DNA of 64,000 nt, taken from contig NZ_AQPN01000098.1 of the NCBI RefSeq assembly GCF_000403135.1, positions 1 to 64,000 on the forward strand, written 5' to 3'. The notes beneath the pieces are model-generated. The model made no database searches. It saw only the letters and a program-made list of their open reading frames with translations, and was not told where the DNA came from. Source of the DNA: Arcticibacter svalbardensis MN12-7. GTDB lineage: Bacteria > Bacteroidota > Bacteroidia > Sphingobacteriales > Sphingobacteriaceae. Shown here piece after piece: positions 1 to 9,292 of this stretch (its first letter is position 1; the number at the start of each line of letters is the position of its first letter). Both the position numbers and the translations under genes were made by a program.

Positions 1-1
1 T

Positions 2-127
2 TTGTTGATGCTGGGACTGAATAATAAGATAGATAAGCAGGGAGGGGAGATTGGTAAAAGGGTCCCGGTAGAGGAAACCTTTTGGGATACTATCCGAAAA
101 GGGCGGATTTCGTTTAAGAAGGAATAA
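2..127 (+). CDS. C-terminal end of an unidentified protein (partial)
   Basis: An open frame enters from the left edge and runs 41 codons to a TAA at 125-127. The residues are charged near the end (EETFWDTIRKGRISFKKE), preceded by a short hydrophobic stretch (LLMLGL). That could be the end of a membrane segment followed by a cytoplasmic tail. The fragment is too short to assign. It lies upstream of wza, a place where polysaccharide loci often carry an initiating sugar-phosphate transferase or a regulator, but this is only a positional guess. Confidence 0.5.
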   Translation: MLMLGLNNKIDKQGGEIGKRVPVEETFWDTIRKGRISFKKE

Positions 128-573
128 ACAGGTGGAATTCATTCCATCGAATTAAGTTCTTGATGTATATAAATTAGTATACGATCGGATGCTTTTAATT
201 TTGTTTGTTTTGTAAGTGCTTAAGAGTGAGGTGTAGCCAACAATCGAGGGGGCTTGCCTTAAATGAAAATCATCATTTGTCAATTAAAATATTTATGAAA
301 ATATGAATCTTTTATGTAAGCTATTAGGTATATTTATTATATCAAAGAAGATTAATAAACACTTTGAAAAGATATAAATTTTATTTTTTTGAGTCATCAA
401 ACTTATTTTTTTGGCGATTGTAATTTTCTATCTCTTTTATTAAAATCAACAATTAACAGGGAATTACTGTGAATATTTGTAAAAAAATGTGATATCTATC
501 AAAAATATTACTAGATTGCATCACTTTTTGTATCACATATTAATTTTGAATTAAAAAAAACTTCTGATAAACT
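128..573. other. AT-rich leader region upstream of the exopolysaccharide operon
   Basis: No convincing coding frame is present in these 446 bases. The last 100 bases hold a promoter-like element (516-548) and an 8-bp inverted repeat, ATGTGATA at 487-494 and TATCACAT at 531-538. The repeat flanks the promoter-like element and could be an operator. No ops or JUMPstart-type element was recognised. Confidence 0.5.
516..548 (+). promoter_or_regulatory. Candidate Bacteroidota-type promoter for the wza operon
   Basis: TAATTTTG at 541-548 fits the Bacteroidota -7 consensus TAnnTTTG. A TTG at 516-518 lies 22 bases upstream, within the tolerated spacing for the -33 element. The start codon of wza follows 25 bases after the -7 box. 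AT-rich DNA gives such matches by chance, so confidence is modest. Confidence 0.4.
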
Positions 574-1377
574 ATGATAAAAAAACTGCTCTCAACTCAT
601 TTGTTAATAGCCATGGCAATCTTTGTGATTATGGCTTTGCCTTCCTGTGTTGTAACAAAAAAATCGGTTTATTTCACAGATATGCCTGATACTGCGATAT
701 TAAGGAGTATTACTCCTGCTGAATTCAAAGAACCTGTGATACAACCGGATGATATATTGAGCATAACTGTGCAAACAATAGATCCTACAACTACTGCAGC
801 AGTCAATCAGGTATCCGCAATGCCTGCCGTAGGTGCTAGTTCCGCTTCTTCAACAGGTCAGCAGTTAATTACTGGATTTTTGGTAGATAAAAATGGGAAT
901 GTAGCTATACCTATGATTGGTGCTTTGAAGCTTGGTGGTTTAACAACATACCAAGCAAGGGAGTTGATACAACAAAAAGCGACTTTTTTTTTTAAAGATC
1001 CAACAGTTCAAGTGCGATTTGCAAATTACAAGATAACAGTAATCGGAGAGGTAAACAGACCTGCTGCTTATACTGTTCCGAACGAGAAAGTTACTTTATT
1101 AGATGCAATAGGATTGGCAGGCGACTTGACTATCTATGGAAAGCGAGATAATGTGCTCTTAATAAGAGATAATGCAGATAAAAAGGAGTTTATTCGATTC
1201 AATTTGAATTCATCTGATATCTTAAAGTCTCCATATTTTTATTTAAAGCAAAATGACGTGATTTATATAGAACCAGGAAAAGGTAAGATTGCTGCAAATA
1301 ACGTAGCAAGAACACAATCATTAGCGATTGTGGGATCGATACTGTCAGTTCTAATAGTTTTATTAACAAGAATCTAA
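574..1377 (+). CDS. wza: Polysaccharide export outer-membrane lipoprotein (Wza-like)
   Basis: This 267-residue protein has a lipoprotein signal with the lipobox ending at Cys25 (ALPSC). A polysaccharide export domain follows (about residues 50-150, starting near QPDDILSITV), then an SLBB domain (about 152-235, YKITVIGEVNRPAAYTVP). A hydrophobic C-terminal helix (about 248-265) could span the outer membrane as in Wza. Members of this family form the outer-membrane channel that exports high-molecular-weight polysaccharide and dock onto the Wzc-type kinase, which is encoded 10 bases downstream. The gene contains a run of ten T (984-993) read as phenylalanine codons, and the frame stays intact across it. 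Confidence 0.9.
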   Translation: MIKKLLSTHLLIAMAIFVIMALPSCVVTKKSVYFTDMPDTAILRSITPAEFKEPVIQPDDILSITVQTIDPTTTAAVNQVSAMPAVGASSASSTGQQLITGFLVDKNGNVAIPMIGALKLGGLTTYQARELIQQKATFFFKDPTVQVRFANYKITVIGEVNRPAAYTVPNEKVTLLDAIGLAGDLTIYGKRDNVLLIRDNADKKEFIRFNLNSSDILKSPYFYLKQNDVIYIEPGKGKIAANNVARTQSLAIVGSILSVLIVLLTRI

Positions 1378-1387
1378 CCATTTCTAT

Positions 1388-3766
1388 ATGAATAATTGGC
1401 AGGAAAATCCGCCTAGGGAAACAACAAGTAAAGACGAGACAAAAGAGTTTTTGCAATTTGTTGGGAAAATATTAGCGAACTGGTTTTGGGTATTATTGAG
1501 TACAGTGATTTGCTTATCAGGAGCATTTTTTTATTCAAGATACTATACTCCTGTTTATAAAATCAGCGCAAAGGTTTTATTTAATGATGAGAAGAATGGA
1601 TCTGGACTTGGTGCACAAAATGATTTACTTGATTTAAGTAGCCTTTTGGGTTCAAAAAGTTCCGTTGATAATGAAGCCGAAGTTTTAAAAACTCGGATGT
1701 TGATGGAAAAGGTAGTGAGAGGCTTAAATTTGAATATTACCTATTATTCCAAAGGTAATATTAGGGATATTGAATTAATAGAACCGCCCTTTACTGTCCA
1801 ACTGTTAAACACAAGGGACACAATACAATCTGCCTCTTTTGATGTTAAATTTCTTGATTCAAATACATTTGAAATTACTAATGAGGATGTTACAAAAACG
1901 GTTAAGTATAATCAACCATTATTCCTCGATAATATCGGCAAGGTTAATTTTGTAAGGAATGTTGGAATTTTGAGAAAAAAAGACTTTTATAAATTTGAAG
2001 TTACTTCTATAGATCAAACAGTTTCTGCTTTTATGAACGAATTATCAGTATCAGTAACAAATAAACAGGTTAGTACTATTGATTTAATTTTTAACTATCC
2101 AATTCCCCAAAAGGGTGAATTGATTTTGAATTCACTGATAGAAAAGTACGTTCAAGGAAATATAACAGATAAGAATCTCATTGCAGATAGTACTATATCT
2201 TTTATAGAAAATCGCTTACAATATGTTGGCCAAGAATTGGGAGATATTGAGGGTAGTATTCAAAACTTTAAGCAAAAAAGTAAAATCACTGATATTACTG
2301 AACAATCAAAGGTCTTGATTCAGAGTAGCGGCCAATATATAGATGAATTGGCAAAAGTAGAAACTCAATTGTCAATTCTGAATTCCTTGGAAAATTATCT
2401 AAAAGATGGATCTAAAAATAAGAGGGTTCTTCCTAGTGCAGTGCTTCCGGAAGATATGGTTTTTAGTGGTTTAATAGAAAGGTATAATACCTTATTGCTT
2501 GATCGTGATCGTCAGTCACTATCTTCTACTGAAAATAATCCATATATACAAAACTTGGAAGAGCAGATTTCAAATTTAAGAATAGATATGCTTTCAAACC
2601 TATCCAATACTCGTAGTTCTTTAATTATTACTCGAAATAAGTTAAGGCAAAGAACAGGTTTAGTTGAAGGAGAAATAAGAAAAGTCCCTGCTGCCGAAAG
2701 AACATATTTAGATCTAGCACGACAACAACAAATTAAACAAGAGTTATATATTTTCTTATTGCAAAAACGAGAAGAAACTGCAATCTCAAAGACTTCTAAT
2801 ATATCTAATTCAAAGGTTATTGATCTTCCTAAAGCGAACCCTATTCCTTTTAAGCCTAATAAGAGAATGATTTTGTTAGTTGGTCTTGCAATAGGTTTAA
2901 TAATTCCTTTGTCACTTATTTATTTTAAGGGATTACTTAATACAAGGGTTGTTACCAAACAGGATATTACAGATAATACAATTGTATCTATTATAGCAGA
3001 AATAGGAAATAACGATTCTGGTGCCGATATAATTATAAATAATGAATCACGAACTCCAATAGCAGAACAGTTTAGGTCTTTGCGTACCAATCTTTCATTC
3101 TTCCTTAAGGGAGATGAAAAAACAATACTTTTGACATCAAGCATGTCCGGAGAGGGTAAGTCTTTCATTTCTTTAAATTTAGCAAATGTATTAGCTATTT
3201 CCGGAAAAAAAGTAGTTGTGATGGAGATGGATTTAAGGAAGCCGAACTTGAGTAGTAAATTGAATTTGTCTAATTCTTTTGGTGTTACTAACTACATAAT
3301 ATCTGAAGAGACAGATATTAATGACATTATTGTCGAATCTGGAGTTTTACCTAATCTGTATATTATTAGTTCTGGCCCTATTCCTCCAAATCCAGCTGAA
3401 ACTATCCTTACTAAGAGGTTAGATGATTTGATGGAGGCATTGAAGGCGCAATTCGACTATATTATTATAGATGCTCCGCCTGTTGGATTAGTAACTGACG
3501 CTCAGTTGTTAAGTAAATATTCAGATCTGACCTTATATGTAGTTAGGCAAGGATATACGTATAAATCCCAGTTGGCTATTATCCAGGATTTGTACAGCAA
3601 TAAAAAGATGAAGCAAATATCTGTATTAATTAATGACATTAAACTAGATGGTGGTTATGGTTATGGCTATGGTTATGGAGGTTATGGCTATGGTTATGGC
3701 GATTATGGCCATAGCAATAATAAGAAACGGAGTTTATTAGATAGGTTAAGTAAAGGGTTTAAGTGA
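1388..3766 (+). CDS. wzc: Polysaccharide co-polymerase and tyrosine autokinase (Wzc/BY-kinase)
   Basis: The protein has 792 residues. An N-terminal Wzz-type chain-length domain is bracketed by membrane segments at about 31-53 and 493-513, with a long coiled-coil-rich periplasmic part between them. The cytoplasmic BY-kinase domain follows, with Walker A (SGEGKS, near residue 586), Walker A' (VVVMEMDLRKP) and Walker B (IIIDAPP) motifs. The tail (about 755-780) is an unusual Gly-Tyr repeat with roughly ten tyrosines, the expected site of autophosphorylation. Kinases of this family control polymer length and export together with Wza and Wzy. It is the second gene of the plus-strand operon. Confidence 0.93.
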   Translation: MNNWQENPPRETTSKDETKEFLQFVGKILANWFWVLLSTVICLSGAFFYSRYYTPVYKISAKVLFNDEKNGSGLGAQNDLLDLSSLLGSKSSVDNEAEVLKTRMLMEKVVRGLNLNITYYSKGNIRDIELIEPPFTVQLLNTRDTIQSASFDVKFLDSNTFEITNEDVTKTVKYNQPLFLDNIGKVNFVRNVGILRKKDFYKFEVTSIDQTVSAFMNELSVSVTNKQVSTIDLIFNYPIPQKGELILNSLIEKYVQGNITDKNLIADSTISFIENRLQYVGQELGDIEGSIQNFKQKSKITDITEQSKVLIQSSGQYIDELAKVETQLSILNSLENYLKDGSKNKRVLPSAVLPEDMVFSGLIERYNTLLLDRDRQSLSSTENNPYIQNLEEQISNLRIDMLSNLSNTRSSLIITRNKLRQRTGLVEGEIRKVPAAERTYLDLARQQQIKQELYIFLLQKREETAISKTSNISNSKVIDLPKANPIPFKPNKRMILLVGLAIGLIIPLSLIYFKGLLNTRVVTKQDITDNTIVSIIAEIGNNDSGADIIINNESRTPIAEQFRSLRTNLSFFLKGDEKTILLTSSMSGEGKSFISLNLANVLAISGKKVVVMEMDLRKPNLSSKLNLSNSFGVTNYIISEETDINDIIVESGVLPNLYIISSGPIPPNPAETILTKRLDDLMEALKAQFDYIIIDAPPVGLVTDAQLLSKYSDLTLYVVRQGYTYKSQLAIIQDLYSNKKMKQISVLINDIKLDGGYGYGYGYGGYGYGYGDYGHSNNKKRSLLDRLSKGFK

Positions 3767-3801
3767 TTTTATAATAATCTTACCAAAAACAATACATTAT
3801 A

Positions 3802-5370
3802 ATGTTAAAAAAGGGTAGTGATTTTCAAAGGATTTTAAAAGGAATTTCATTTTCATGGATAAAGTTCGTATTGAGCATTTTAATAGGTGTTTTTCAAACG
3901 CCTTTGTTATTTAAATATTTGCCTTCCGACCAATTAAATACCTGGTATATTTTTTTTTCAATTGGCGCATTTCTTCAAATTTCAGATTTAGGATTAGTTT
4001 CATCAATATCTAGAATCATTGCTTATCTCGATAATTCTGATGAATCAACTCAACAAGATAATGGTGTGCAAATGTTCCGTTCATTCAAAACAAAACAAAT
4101 TTACTTTACAGCTTTATTTTCATTTAATACACTGCTTTTTGTATTTGGGTTTATTATATATTTTGCTTACAGCTATTTTCATAATGATTCATTTTCTTCT
4201 AGTACCTTCAGTATTGCATTTGTTGTTTTTATTTTAGGAATAATTTGTAACATGTTATCTAATATTCCAACTGCGATTCTTACAGGTTATAGGGATATTG
4301 GATATGATAGCATTGTTCGGAGTGTAGTTCAAATATTTTATTTTGTCTCTCTTATCGTTTTCTTGCCTTTTTATCATTCAATTATTTTTGTTTCATTAGC
4401 TTTTTTTCTTCAAAATTTCATACAGCTTGTAGTATTACACTTTATATTATATTTCAGGCATATATCAATTTTCAGAATAAAACTTTCTGTAGGTGAGCTT
4501 ATTAAAATCCAGATAGTCAAAAGTATATATAAGCAATCATTTCCTTTAGCAATTAACCAAATAGGTACATGGTTGACTACACAAGGCAGTGTTTTTATAG
4601 CATCTATTGTTTTGGGTCCTAATCAAATATCGGATTATGCAATTAACCAACAGTTATTTACTTATGGTTTAGCAATTTCATTAGTTTTAAATCAAAGCAT
4701 GGGACCTTTTATAGCAAAACAATATATTCAAAAAAATCATGAGAACTTAGTTAATTATTATGTTCGAACAACTACCGTATGTTTGTTTGTTATTGGTATT
4801 TTTTTAGTTACTTTATTGTCAGTTTTTAATGAACTTATTTCAATATGGGTTGGGGTACAGCATTCATTGGGATTAAACTTAGTTGTGTTTTTTGCATTGA
4901 TTGCTTTTTTTGAGGTTCAACATTCTGTTGCAGGAAATTTTGTTTGGAATATGGGTAAATGGCCCTTTAATAAATTAACCCTATTGGCAGGGGTATTGAA
5001 CTTATCGTTAGGGTACGTTTTAGGTAAGCAATATGGATTACTAGGGATTGCCATTGGGACATTTTTGTCTAAGTTTTTTACGCTTAATTGGTATGTTGTC
5101 TTCTACTGCTTAAAAAAATTAGGGTTAAGTGTTTCTAAATATCTTAAGGAGGTAATGCTGCCCATTTTATTTACAGGTATAATAACAGTTATGATTTCTA
5201 GCTATATTAAAGGTTATTTACATATTGAGCTAGTCAAACCCATATTTGGAATCATGATCATTTCTGCAATCTCAGTTTTGATATTCATATTTATAATATT
5301 TATATTTTTCAGGAGTGCATACAAGCCTTTACTTGCATATGTTAAAGTATATCGAGAAAAGGGTGTATAA
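3802..5370 (+). CDS. wzx: Oligosaccharide flippase (Wzx-like, MATE/MOP superfamily)
   Basis: A 522-residue, very hydrophobic protein with about 12-14 predicted membrane segments. It begins with a short cytoplasmic stretch followed by the typical flippase start (FKYLPSDQLNTWYIFFSIGAFLQISDLGL). Wzx proteins move undecaprenyl-linked repeat units across the inner membrane before polymerisation. Its place between the Wzc and Wzy genes supports this role. A run of nine T (3950-3958) lies inside the gene without breaking the frame. The exact lipid-linked substrate cannot be read from sequence. Confidence 0.85.
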   Translation: MLKKGSDFQRILKGISFSWIKFVLSILIGVFQTPLLFKYLPSDQLNTWYIFFSIGAFLQISDLGLVSSISRIIAYLDNSDESTQQDNGVQMFRSFKTKQIYFTALFSFNTLLFVFGFIIYFAYSYFHNDSFSSSTFSIAFVVFILGIICNMLSNIPTAILTGYRDIGYDSIVRSVVQIFYFVSLIVFLPFYHSIIFVSLAFFLQNFIQLVVLHFILYFRHISIFRIKLSVGELIKIQIVKSIYKQSFPLAINQIGTWLTTQGSVFIASIVLGPNQISDYAINQQLFTYGLAISLVLNQSMGPFIAKQYIQKNHENLVNYYVRTTTVCLFVIGIFLVTLLSVFNELISIWVGVQHSLGLNLVVFFALIAFFEVQHSVAGNFVWNMGKWPFNKLTLLAGVLNLSLGYVLGKQYGLLGIAIGTFLSKFFTLNWYVVFYCLKKLGLSVSKYLKEVMLPILFTGIITVMISSYIKGYLHIELVKPIFGIMIISAISVLIFIFIIFIFFRSAYKPLLAYVKVYREKGV

Positions 5371-5412
5371 TACAAAAAGGATTAAACTCATTTTAATTGA
5401 AACATCTATAAG

Positions 5413-6656
5413 ATGAAAAAATGGATTTTGTTAATGTGTTTTTTGGTTTGGATTTTTGTTTTTGGCTTTTTTGATGGCCAAGGCTTTACAAACGAAACAA
5501 GGAATTATGGTTCACTTTTATTATTTAATATTGGTATTGTAATTGTTTTTTTATACTGAAAAGGTTTCCTCTTTCATTTAAATTTCCTAAAAGCGCTCAT
5601 TTTTATTCATTAATTGTTTTTTTGATACTTATACATTTCTTTCGATCTAATTATCAAGTTTCTTTGAATAATATGATGAATATTGTTTTTACTCAAGTTT
5701 TAATAATCCTAATGGCAAATATTTCATGGAGTATTCAGTTTAAGACAGTATTGAAAATAATGCTTGTTTTTTTTCATGTAGCATTATTTTTAAGTCTTAT
5801 AGTACACTTTAAGACAGGTGGGACACTTTCGTTTGGAAATCATACGATGACAGGAAGACTTGGTGGGTTATTCTTTTTTGCGGTGACAGCGGTGTTAGCT
5901 GGTTTTGCAAGCTTGATTTCGTTTTATTTGGTATTAATTAATAGAAGGGTTATATATATAATTTCACTAGCTCTATGTATTGCTTATTTAATATATACTG
6001 ACAGTAGATCTGTATTATTAGGGGTTATCGTGGGATGTTTTATTCAATATTTTTTTAACTTAAAAATACAGAAAAAAAAGACAACAAAAACGATTGTCTT
6101 TTTTATTGTCTTTTATGTTCTCTATCGTATTTACTCTGCATATAATTTAGGTGGCGCAAATGTAGAGGACGATTTGGAATTTCGGACAAAAATTTGGAGT
6201 ACTGCATTATTGGGTATCTATCAAGAGCCTTATTTGGGATATGGGGATTCTTTATATTTTCTAACTAATATGAATTATGCTTTGAAGGATTTCTATGAAC
6301 AATTAAATGATCCTCATTCTAGTTATCTTGCTTTAATTCTTCAATCGGGTCTAATCGCATTTTTTATGTTGTTTTATTTTTTATACCGTATCTTAAAAGG
6401 AATGGTTCTTAAGCCTAATATTTACAACCTCTTTGTGATTTCTCTTTTTGGTTTTTGGTTAATTAGTGGATCAACTGGAGGGGCATTTTTTAATTTAAAC
6501 TATTCGTTACTTTCTGTTTTATTTAATTTTACCTTGATAGCTTTGGCATTTCATCCATCGTTGTGGCCAACTAATTCTATACGAATAAAGGAAGTAGGTT
6601 TAAGTAGTGAAAAGCATGAGAATGAAGGAAATTTTAAATCTATTAATATATTATGA
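5413..6656 (+). CDS. wzy: O-antigen polymerase/ligase-like protein (Wzy), frameshifted near the N-terminus
   Basis: Two overlapping frames together make one 414-residue polytopic membrane protein. The first frame starts at ATG 5413 (MKKWILLMCF) and stops at 5557-5559. The second reads on past that point without a stop to 6656. Inserting a single T into the T7 tract at 5546-5552 joins them. The second frame alone has a first good ATG only at 5622 and would lack the first two membrane segments. The later part carries the large periplasmic loop typical of Wzy/WaaL proteins (DDLEFRTKIWSTALLGI, DPHSSYLALILQSG). Its role would be polymerisation of repeat units. The stop overlaps the next start by 4 bases. 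Whether the frameshift is real or a sequencing error cannot be told here. Confidence 0.75.
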
Positions 6657-7780
6657 TAAATTATAGTAATAGAATTTTTGGATTTGATTTTTTGAGATGT
6701 TTGGCGATCTTATTTGTACTAATTGATCATGGTGCGTTTTTCTTTACTGATAAGATTGATGTAGAGAATTTTACAGTATTTGGATTCTTAGGTGTGGAAA
6801 TATTCTTCGTATTGAGTGGCTTTTTAATAGGGGGAATATTTATTAAAACGTTTGATCGAGAAGATGGATTTAATTTTGATTCATTGAAAAATTTTTGGAT
6901 TAGGCGCTGGTTTCGAACGGTTCCCAACTATTATTTAATCGTTCTAGTAACACTTTTTGTAAATATCTTTATATTTAAAGAGGTTTTTTCATGGTCTCAA
7001 ATTTCTTTATACTTTCTTTTTTTGCAAAACTCATATCAAAGACAGTCTGCATTTTTTGGTGAGTCTTGGAGCCTTGCAATTGAGGAGTGGTTTTATCTTA
7101 CATTGCCAGTGTTGATGATCCTTTCGGATTATCTATTTAAAAAGGTCATAAAGGAAATTAAATTTAGGGTTTTGTTTGGAGTTATTATGTTTTTTATAAG
7201 CGTTATTTCTTTAAGAACAGCAGTCGTATTATTTAGAGATCCATCTTGGGACAGTGGTATAAGAAAAATGATGCCGCTTAGATTAGATTCTATATTATTT
7301 GGAGTTTTGGGTAGTTGGGTGAGCTTTTACTATAAACAACTTTTTTTAAAATTTAAAATTCCCTTAGTATTTCTTGGTCTTGTGAGCTTGCTGTTAATAT
7401 TTATTTATTATTTATTATTTATTGTTGGAGTATACTCGCACAATTATCATTTGTTTTCAAAGGTCTTCTATTTTACACTTACAGACATATGTTTCTTATG
7501 CTTTATGCCATTTATGAGTACTTGGTATGTAAAAAAACAAGTTCTTGTTGTGCGTATGATTACTATAATAAGTGTGCTGTCGTATTCGATATATTTAATC
7601 CATAGATCTATAATAATTTCGTTATTGGATTTTTATTTTTGCTCCAATGAAATAATTATTCAGTTGATAAAAACTCTGCTTTTCTTAGTTCTTACTTTTG
7701 TTTTTTCGTATTTTATTTACAAATATTATGAGCATCCAATTACAGAATTACGAGAAAAATTTAATAAAAAAAGAATATGA
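6653..7780 (+). CDS. Membrane acyltransferase (OafA/acyltransferase-3 family)
   Basis: This 375-residue integral membrane protein has about ten predicted membrane helices and opens with the acyltransferase-3 signature (GFDFLRCLAILFVLIDHG). The conserved Arg and His of the family lie in the first helix region, and a second typical block (ESWSLAIEEWFYL) follows near residue 140. Such proteins transfer acetyl or other acyl groups to exported glycans. It starts four bases before the wzy stop and ends overlapping the next gene by four bases, so translation is probably coupled. The acceptor sugar is unknown. Confidence 0.85.
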   Translation: MINYSNRIFGFDFLRCLAILFVLIDHGAFFFTDKIDVENFTVFGFLGVEIFFVLSGFLIGGIFIKTFDREDGFNFDSLKNFWIRRWFRTVPNYYLIVLVTLFVNIFIFKEVFSWSQISLYFLFLQNSYQRQSAFFGESWSLAIEEWFYLTLPVLMILSDYLFKKVIKEIKFRVLFGVIMFFISVISLRTAVVLFRDPSWDSGIRKMMPLRLDSILFGVLGSWVSFYYKQLFLKFKIPLVFLGLVSLLLIFIYYLLFIVGVYSHNYHLFSKVFYFTLTDICFLCFMPFMSTWYVKKQVLVVRMITIISVLSYSIYLIHRSIIISLLDFYFCSNEIIIQLIKTLLFLVLTFVFSYFIYKYYEHPITELREKFNKKRI

Positions 7781-8496
7781 AAGCGATAGTTTTGTTAACT
7801 GGAACAATTGATCCTAAAAATATGATATTAACAGCACTTAGTAGTCCTGATATCAGAAGAGAGCAATATTTGAGAGCAATTAAGTATTGGTGTGACAATG
7901 CTGAAATACCAATAGTATTTGTTGAAAATTCAAATAATGATGTAAGTGATTACTTTAAAGAGGAGATTAGTAGTCAAAAGTTGGAAGTGCTAACATTTGA
8001 TGGTAATTCTTATTCTAGAGATTTAGGTAAAGGTTTTGGTGAGTTCAGCTGTTTGGAATATGCATGTACTAACTCATTTTTATTATCAGAAGCAGATTTT
8101 GTATTCAAAGTTACAGGAAGGCATAAGATTTTAAATTTTGATTTTTTTTACAAACACATTCAGGATTTAGATACAGTTGATTTATTATTAGACTTTAGGT
8201 ATAATTTAACTTTTTGCGACTCAAGGATATTTGGTTTCAAACCGGCTTTTTTTTATAAGTATTTAATGGAATTTAAATATTTAGTTAATGACAGTAATGG
8301 AATATATTTTGAGAATATACTAGCCAAGGCCTCATTAAGAGCCATAGCTGATGACTACATAATGTCACCGTTTCCTTGCTTTGCAAGAGTTGAGGGTACT
8401 AGCGGTACTTATAATAAAGAATACAAGAGGAGTTTTTTATCTTATGTTAAGAACAACTTAAAGGCGAAGATGAAATACCTAATAATAAGTAAATAA
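7777..8496 (+). CDS. Putative glycosyltransferase-like protein of the capsule operon
   Basis: A 239-residue soluble protein that starts with a beta-strand (KAIVLLTGTI). It has features seen in small capsule-locus transferases: a VFVENS block near residue 48, a charged SRDLGKGFGEFSCLEYA segment near 90, and ADFVFKVTGRHKI near 109. The last block resembles the core of proteins annotated as WcaA- or stealth-like glycosyltransferases, but no certain family motif was recognised. It sits between an acyltransferase and a family 2 glycosyltransferase and is translationally coupled to the former, which favours a role in repeat-unit assembly. Confidence 0.55.
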   Translation: MKAIVLLTGTIDPKNMILTALSSPDIRREQYLRAIKYWCDNAEIPIVFVENSNNDVSDYFKEEISSQKLEVLTFDGNSYSRDLGKGFGEFSCLEYACTNSFLLSEADFVFKVTGRHKILNFDFFYKHIQDLDTVDLLLDFRYNLTFCDSRIFGFKPAFFYKYLMEFKYLVNDSNGIYFENILAKASLRAIADDYIMSPFPCFARVEGTSGTYNKEYKRSFLSYVKNNLKAKMKYLIISK

Positions 8497-8524
8497 ATAT
8501 TATACAATAAGATAATTTAATAGT

Positions 8525-9292
8525 ATGGAAAATTTTCCTCTTGTTTCAATAGTCACGCCTTCTTTTAATCAAGGTGCTTATATAGAACGAACAATTCTAA
8601 GCGTACTTAATCAGACGTATAAAAATATTCAATATTTAGTAATCGATGGCGGGTCCAATGATTCTACTATGGAAATCGTCAATAAATATAAATCTCAGAT
8701 AGACGTTGTAATAAGTGAAAGGGATAAAGGTCAATCTGACGCAATAAATAAGGGTTTTAAATTATCAAAGGGAGAATTAGTAGGGTGGATCAATTCTGAT
8801 GATATATTGTATCCTGATGCAATTCAAATCGTGGTTGATTCGTATATGTCGAATTTGGATGCATCTGTTATTATGCCTACAAAGGTTGATTGGATTGACG
8901 AAGTAGATCATATAATAAAACAGAGGGAGATTAAAGGTAGATCAAAGTTCGATTTGATAAATAATGACTTTAATATTGTTCAACAGGGCTCTTTTTATAA
9001 GAAAGAAGCTGTTGTTAAAGCTAATTATTGCAATGAATTATTGTATTACTGTATGGATCTTGATCTTATAATTCGGCTATCTGATTACGGCAATATTCAT
9101 TTCATAAATGAATCAATTGCAGGGTTTAGGATGCACAAGGATACAAAAACGCTTAACGGTCATAATAAGTTTTATAATGAAATATGGGGAGTTCTTAAAA
9201 TGAATAACGTTAGCATCAGTTCAGGTAATTCAATTAGACTACATAAGGCCAAATTTAAAAATATAATCAAGAATGCTCTCGGAATACATTAA
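8525..9292 (+). CDS. Family 2 glycosyltransferase
   Basis: A 255-residue GT-A fold enzyme. The N-terminal block PLVSIVTPSFNQGAYIERT and the following VIDGGSNDSTMEIV are classic GT2 nucleotide-sugar binding elements, and WINSDD (near residue 90) supplies the DxD-like metal-binding aspartates. It should add one sugar to the lipid-linked repeat unit at the cytoplasmic face of the membrane. The gene overlaps the next one by 20 bases. The donor sugar and linkage cannot be deduced. Confidence 0.88.
   Translation: MENFPLVSIVTPSFNQGAYIERTILSVLNQTYKNIQYLVIDGGSNDSTMEIVNKYKSQIDVVISERDKGQSDAINKGFKLSKGELVGWINSDDILYPDAIQIVVDSYMSNLDASVIMPTKVDWIDEVDHIIKQREIKGRSKFDLINNDFNIVQQGSFYKKEAVVKANYCNELLYYCMDLDLIIRLSDYGNIHFINESIAGFRMHKDTKTLNGHNKFYNEIWGVLKMNNVSISSGNSIRLHKAKFKNIIKNALGIH

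Noticed and set aside
487-538. CRP-type binding site (TGTGA ... TCACA)
   Set aside because: The two halves are about 40 bases apart instead of 6, so the match to a CRP box is not valid.
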